Shown piece by piece: positions 7,038 through 9,919 of a stretch of DNA of 9,919 nucleotides. The position numbers and the translations under genes were made by a program. The notes under the pieces were generated by a model. That model was not told the origin of the DNA, searched no databases, and saw nothing but the letters and a program-made list of their open reading frames with translations. Origin of the DNA: JBQCHF01 sp051953655 (GTDB taxonomy: Bacteria; Actinomycetota; Actinomycetes; Motilibacterales; Motilibacteraceae); the NCBI GenBank assembly GCA_051953655.1, contig JBQCIO010000350.1, positions 1 to 9,919 of the forward strand, in the 5' to 3' direction. The first letter of the stretch is position 1; each line of letters begins with the position of its first letter.

Positions 7038-8810
7038 GTGACGAGCCGCGAGACCGCCGAGCCGAAGGCCACGAGCACGCCGGCGCCAAGCGCTGCGCGT
7101 TCCGCGGAGTGGTGGCGGTCCGCCGTCGTCTACCAGGTCTACCCGCGCTCCTTCGCCGATTCGGACGGGGACGGGGTCGGCGACCTGCGCGGCATCCTGG
7201 CCCACCTGGACCACCTGCAGACCCTCGGCGTCGACGTCGTGTGGCTCTCGCCGGTCTATCCCTCACCCCAGGCGGACAACGGCTACGACATCAGCGACTA
7301 CCAGGACGTCGACCCGCTGTTCGGCACGCTGGCGGACCTCGACGAGCTGATCGCCGCCCTGCACCAGCGCGGGATGAAGCTGGTCATGGACCTCGTCGTC
7401 AACCACACCTCGGACCAGCACCCGTGGTTCAAGGAGTCGCGCTCCAGCAAAGACAATCCGAAGCGTGACTGGTACTGGTGGCGGCCGCCCCGGCACGGTC
7501 ACCAGGGCGGCAGCCTGGGCGCCGAGCCGACCAACTGGGCCTCGTTCTTCTCCACCCCCGCCTGGGCCTACGACGAGAGCACCGGCGAGTACTACCTGCA
7601 CCTGTTCGCGAAAGGCCAGCCCGACCTGAACTGGGAGAACCCGCAGGTGCGCGAGGCGGTGTTCGCGATGATGCGCTGGTGGGTCGACCGTGGCGTCGAC
7701 GGCTTCCGGATGGACGTCATCAACCTGATCTCCAAGCAGGTTCGACCCGACGGCTCCCTGCCGGAGGGCACGGTCCGCGGCGGCTCGCACCTGGCCGACG
7801 GCTCGGCGTTCTACACGAACGGGCCACGCGTGCACGAGTTCCTGCAGGAGATGAACGCGTCGGTGCTGGCCGGGCGCGACCTGCTCGCCGTCGGCGAGAC
7901 ACCCGGCGCCTCGGTGGAGGACGCCCGCCTCTACACGGCGTCGGACCGGCACGAGGTGGACATGGTCTTCACCTTCGAGCACGTCTCCCTGGACAGCGCC
8001 CCGGGCGGGACGAAGTGGGACCTCGCACCGCTGCAACTGCCCGAGCTCAAGGCGAACCTGACCGCCTGGCAGGAGGGCCTGGCCGACGAGGGCTGGAACT
8101 CGCTCTACTGGGACAACCACGACCAGCCGCGGGTCGTCTCGCGGTGGGGCGAGGACGGCGAGCACCGGGTGCCGAGCGCCAAGTCGTGGGCCACCGTGCT
8201 GCACCTGATGCGCGGCACGCCCTACGTCTACCAGGGCGAAGAGCTCGGCATGACCAACGCGCACTTCACCTCGCTGGACCAGTACGAGGACGTCGAGTCG
8301 GTCAACTTCGCCCACGCGGCGCTGGCGCGCGGGGTGCCGGAGGAGCAGGTGCTGCGCTCGCTGGCGGTCAAGTCGCGGGACAACGCGCGCACCCCGATGC
8401 AGTGGGACGGCTCTGCGAACGCCGGGTTCACCACCGGCACGCCGTGGCTGCCGGTCAACCCCAACCACGTCGAGATCAACGCCGCCGCGCAGCTCGACGA
8501 CCCCGGCTCGGTCTTCTCCCACTACCGCCGGCTCATCTCGCTGCGGCACGAGCTCGACGTCGTGGTGCACGGCGACTACCGGCTCCTGCTGCCCGACCAC
8601 GAGCAGGTCTTCTCCTACGTGCGGTCGTTGGGGGACGAACGCCTGCTGGTGCTCGCCAACCTCAGCGGCAAGCAGGCGGTCGTCGACCTCGGGGACGACA
8701 AGGGGCTCCTGGGCGGCGAGCCGCTGCTGGCGACGCATCCGGTCGAGCCGTCGGTGACGGGAGAGCTCTCCTTGCAGCCGTGGGAGTCCCGGGTGCTGCT
8801 GACCCGCTGA
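7038..8810 (+). CDS. GH13 alpha-glucosidase, oligo-1,6-glucosidase-like
   Basis: This 590-residue protein has no signal peptide, so it acts in the cytosol. Its TIM barrel shows the GH13 regions in order: the Asp-rich metal loop DSDGDGVGD (41-49), region I DLVVNH (118-123), region II GFRMDV with nucleophile D226, region III VGETPG with acid/base E287, and region IV DNHDQPR with stabiliser D362. The QPDLNWENPQVR stretch and the NGPRVHEFL insert are typical of GH13 subfamily 31 and its close relatives. Val directly after the nucleophile (V227) is the residue usual in enzymes that cleave alpha-1,6 links of isomaltose-type sugars, whereas maltases tend to have Ala or Thr. A beta-sandwich domain follows from about 510. 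Hydrolysis of short alpha-glucosides to glucose is therefore likely. Sucrose isomerase or trehalulose hydrolase are less likely alternatives. No sugar transporter or LacI regulator is adjacent. Confidence 0.9.
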   Translation: MTSRETAEPKATSTPAPSAARSAEWWRSAVVYQVYPRSFADSDGDGVGDLRGILAHLDHLQTLGVDVVWLSPVYPSPQADNGYDISDYQDVDPLFGTLADLDELIAALHQRGMKLVMDLVVNHTSDQHPWFKESRSSKDNPKRDWYWWRPPRHGHQGGSLGAEPTNWASFFSTPAWAYDESTGEYYLHLFAKGQPDLNWENPQVREAVFAMMRWWVDRGVDGFRMDVINLISKQVRPDGSLPEGTVRGGSHLADGSAFYTNGPRVHEFLQEMNASVLAGRDLLAVGETPGASVEDARLYTASDRHEVDMVFTFEHVSLDSAPGGTKWDLAPLQLPELKANLTAWQEGLADEGWNSLYWDNHDQPRVVSRWGEDGEHRVPSAKSWATVLHLMRGTPYVYQGEELGMTNAHFTSLDQYEDVESVNFAHAALARGVPEEQVLRSLAVKSRDNARTPMQWDGSANAGFTTGTPWLPVNPNHVEINAAAQLDDPGSVFSHYRRLISLRHELDVVVHGDYRLLLPDHEQVFSYVRSLGDERLLVLANLSGKQAVVDLGDDKGLLGGEPLLATHPVEPSVTGELSLQPWESRVLLTR

Positions 8811-8821
8811 GGCATCAGCGG
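8804..8821. terminator. Stop-codon-embedded terminator hairpin between convergent genes
   Basis: CCGCTGA (8804-8810) and TCAGCGG (8815-8821) form a perfect 7-bp stem with a 4-nt GGCA loop. The left arm contains the last codon and the TGA stop of the glucosidase gene. Only 30 bp separate this gene from the convergent ArsR-like gene end at 8841, so a compact shared terminator is plausible. No U-tract follows. Confidence 0.5.
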
Positions 8822-8840
8822 ATCGCTCGGCCGCCCCGGC

Positions 8841-9446
8841 TCAGTCCGGCACGAAGCCGTGCAGCAGCACCATGACGTCCCGGGTGGCCTCGTCCTGCTG
8901 CCCGGCACGCCTCCTCGACGTCGTCCGGTGCCGCTTCGCGAACTGCCGCACGACAGCGATGATCTCGCCGTGCAGCTCAGCCAGCTCGTCGGCCGTGAGC
9001 CGCAGCACGGCGCGGTCGTGGAAGGAGGCGTCGGCCCACTCGTCGGGCTCGCGGGCGGCGCGGTCCAGGGCCTGCTGGAGCTTCTCGTACTCCACCGCGA
9101 GGGTGCTTGACGCGACCAGCCGCCCGGCCTCCACGGAGGCGGGGTCGCCGGCGAGCCCCGACGGCTGCCAGGCCAGCCGCTTGTCGGACAGGCGCCACCA
9201 CCGTTCGCGCCGGTCGCCGTCGACGTCGACCTGCTCGAGATAGCCGTGCTGCGCGAGCTGGTGCAGGTGGTAGCTGACCAGCGCGACCTGCGCGTCCACC
9301 TTCTGCGCCAGGCGGCTGGCCGTTGCCTCGCCCGCGATCGCGAGCTCGAGGTAGAGGCGCACCCGCAGCGGGTGGGTGAACGCCTTGAGCTCGCTGGGTG
9401 AGGCGAAGGGGGGCGCAGCGGTGGAGGAGGGTGCTCGGCGCGCCAT
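8841..9446 (-). CDS. ArsR-like winged helix-turn-helix transcriptional regulator
   Basis: This 201-residue protein has an N-terminal winged-helix domain at about 18-88. FTHPLRVRLYLEL (helix 1), ATASRLAQKV (helix 2), the recognition helix around AQVALVSYHLHQLAQHGYL (52-70) and a wing ending in RWWRLSDK follow the ArsR/HTH_20 pattern. The metal-box ELCVCDL of SmtB/ArsR sensors is absent and there are no cysteines, so it is not a classical metalloid sensor. The C-terminal half is alpha-helical with charged heptad-like runs (about 118-165), perhaps for dimerisation or ligand binding. The ATG at 9446 is preferred over an ATG at 9518, which would add 24 residues unlike the family and run through the operator. 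The start lies 7 nt after a TAnnnT box. The divergent permease and intervening dyads suggest that it represses itself and the permease. Confidence 0.87.
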   Translation of the reverse strand: MARRAPSSTAAPPFASPSELKAFTHPLRVRLYLELAIAGEATASRLAQKVDAQVALVSYHLHQLAQHGYLEQVDVDGDRRERWWRLSDKRLAWQPSGLAGDPASVEAGRLVASSTLAVEYEKLQQALDRAAREPDEWADASFHDRAVLRLTADELAELHGEIIAVVRQFAKRHRTTSRRRAGQQDEATRDVMVLLHGFVPD

Positions 9447-9453
9447 GCCGGAC

Positions 9454-9482
9454 AACCTAGACGGGCATCGGGAGGTCCGCAA
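9454..9482 (-). promoter_or_regulatory. Promoter of the ArsR-like gene, predicted leaderless
   Basis: On the minus strand a -35 TTGCGG (9482-9477) and a -10 TAGGTT (9459-9454, fitting the actinobacterial TAnnnT) are separated by exactly 17 nt. The -10 box ends 7 nt before the ATG at 9446. Transcription would thus begin at or next to the A of the start codon, giving a leaderless mRNA. Only a poor Shine-Dalgarno is available, which agrees. Confidence 0.55.
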
Positions 9483-9497
9483 GAAGTCTTGCACATC
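9474..9497. promoter_or_regulatory. Operator dyad 1, overlapping the regulator's -35 box
   Basis: The two halves are GGTCCGCAA (9474-9482) and TTGCACATC (9489-9497), separated by 6 nt. They match the perfect dyad downstream at 7/9 and 8/9 positions. The inner core also forms a perfect palindrome, GCAAGA-AG-TCTTGC (9479-9492). The left half includes the -35 element of the ArsR-like gene promoter, so binding here would block its transcription. Confidence 0.6.
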
Positions 9498-9520
9498 GGG
9501 GGCCGGGAGCGGCACCATCC

Positions 9521-9544
9521 GATGCGCAACAAACCTTGCGCATC
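9521..9544. promoter_or_regulatory. Operator dyad 2, upstream of the permease gene
   Basis: GATGCGCAA (9521-9529) and TTGCGCATC (9536-9544) are perfect 9-bp inverted arms with a 6-nt spacer, the same spacing as dyad 1. The centres of the two dyads are 47 bp apart. Dyad 2 ends 25 bp before the permease ATG, where a repressor would cover its promoter or transcription start. I see no clear -10/-35 pair for the permease itself. Confidence 0.65.
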
Positions 9545-9569
9545 TGCCGACGGATCGACGGGGGAAGCG

Positions 9570-9919
9570 ATGGCGAGATCGCTGCGGTCACGAGGAGCGC
9601 TCGTTCTGCTGGCAGCCTCGGGGGTGAGCGGAGTGGGCTCCGGCCTGAGCACGACCGGGATGCTGCTGGTGCTGTCCGGCCCCTCGGTCCCCACGCGGGT
9701 CCTGGCCTACGTCTCGATCGGCTGGCTGCTGGGCACCTTCGCCGGCTCGGCCGTCGCGGGCCGGACCACCGACTCGGCCGGGTCGCTGCCGCGCCGGGCC
9801 GCTCTCGCCGACGTCGGCGCCGCGGCGGTCTCCGCCCTGGCGGCGCTGGGCGGAGCTCGCGGCCCGCTGGTCCTCGGGCGCGTGGGCGGGTCGGTGCTCG
9901 CCTGCACGGCCGGCGGGAC
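9570..9919 (+). CDS. N-terminal part of an MFS-type permease (3' end outside window)
   Basis: An ATG at 9570, preceded by a purine-rich GGGGGAAG, opens a frame that runs off the window after 116 codons. A short basic cytosolic start (ARSLRSRG) is followed by hydrophobic segments at about 10-36 and 44-63. Next comes a loop AGRTTDSAGSLPRRAAL (63-79) that resembles MFS motif A (G-x-x-x-D-x-x-G-R-[RK]) but with Ser-Leu-Pro in place of the usual Gly-Arg, and then a third segment at about 80-95. Position, charge pattern and length suit TM1-TM3 of a 12-TM major facilitator. Divergence from an ArsR-like regulator is the usual arrangement for a regulated efflux pump. The substrate is unknown, and the family call rests on three segments and a degenerate motif. 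Confidence 0.65.
   Translation, partial: MARSLRSRGALVLLAASGVSGVGSGLSTTGMLLVLSGPSVPTRVLAYVSIGWLLGTFAGSAVAGRTTDSAGSLPRRAALADVGAAAVSALAALGGARGPLVLGRVGGSVLACTAGG

Noticed and set aside
569..7468. Very long plus-strand open frames opposite the minus-strand genes (569-2254, 2245-4815, 4601-7468)
   Set aside because: They are rich in His, Gln, Arg, Gly and Asp, have no recognisable domains and are antisense to well-supported genes. Such frames are a by-product of extreme third-position GC.
7263..8738. 491-codon minus-strand open frame opposite the glucosidase gene
   Set aside because: It shows the same antisense shadow composition, and the plus strand encodes an intact GH13 enzyme with all catalytic regions.

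Overview
This is a very GC-rich window with strong G/C third-position bias, GTG starts and GC-rich hairpin terminators without U-tracts. It is chromosomal DNA of a high-GC actinobacterium. The gene set and protein style (DUF2254 membrane protein, QOR-type reductase, DHA2 exporter, HDFNN-type hybrid kinase) would suit a Geodermatophilaceae-like soil or rock actinomycete, but that family assignment is inference. No rRNA, tRNA, insertion sequence, integrase, CRISPR array or phage gene is visible.

Layout. (1) Positions 1-201 hold the Pro/Thr/Ser-rich C-terminal tail of a protein that begins outside the window. It is followed by a nested hairpin and a small 70-residue zinc-ribbon gene (289-501, +). 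(2) Two stem-loops (504-569) separate that gene from a minus-strand series. In transcription order the series is a PAS-PAS-histidine kinase-receiver hybrid kinase (6892-4799), a 14-TM DHA2/EmrB-type exporter (4734-3211), a zeta-crystallin-like quinone oxidoreductase (3165-2194) and a DUF2254 membrane protein (2131-650). Gaps are only 45-64 bp, so co-transcription is possible but not shown. (3) Divergent from the kinase is a GH13 oligo-1,6-glucosidase-like alpha-glucosidase (7038-8810, +). It ends in a hairpin that includes its own stop codon, 30 bp from the convergent end of the next gene. (4) An ArsR-like winged-helix regulator (9446-8841, -) is divergent from the start of an MFS-type permease (9570 to the window edge, +).

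The most informative non-coding stretch is the 123-bp regulator/permease intergenic region. It has two copies of a 24-bp dyad, GCAA-N6-TTGC at the core, 47 bp apart. One copy overlaps the -35 element of a promoter whose TAnnnT -10 box lies 7 nt before the regulator ATG, which predicts a leaderless transcript and autoregulation. The other oddity is a 102-bp hexamer/12-mer tandem repeat inside the kinase gene. It inserts a 34-residue Asp/Thr/Gly/Glu tract into a loop of the first PAS domain without breaking frame.

I see no clear new multi-gene defence or biosynthetic system. The window looks like ordinary chromosomal accessory or housekeeping genes with a few unusual details.
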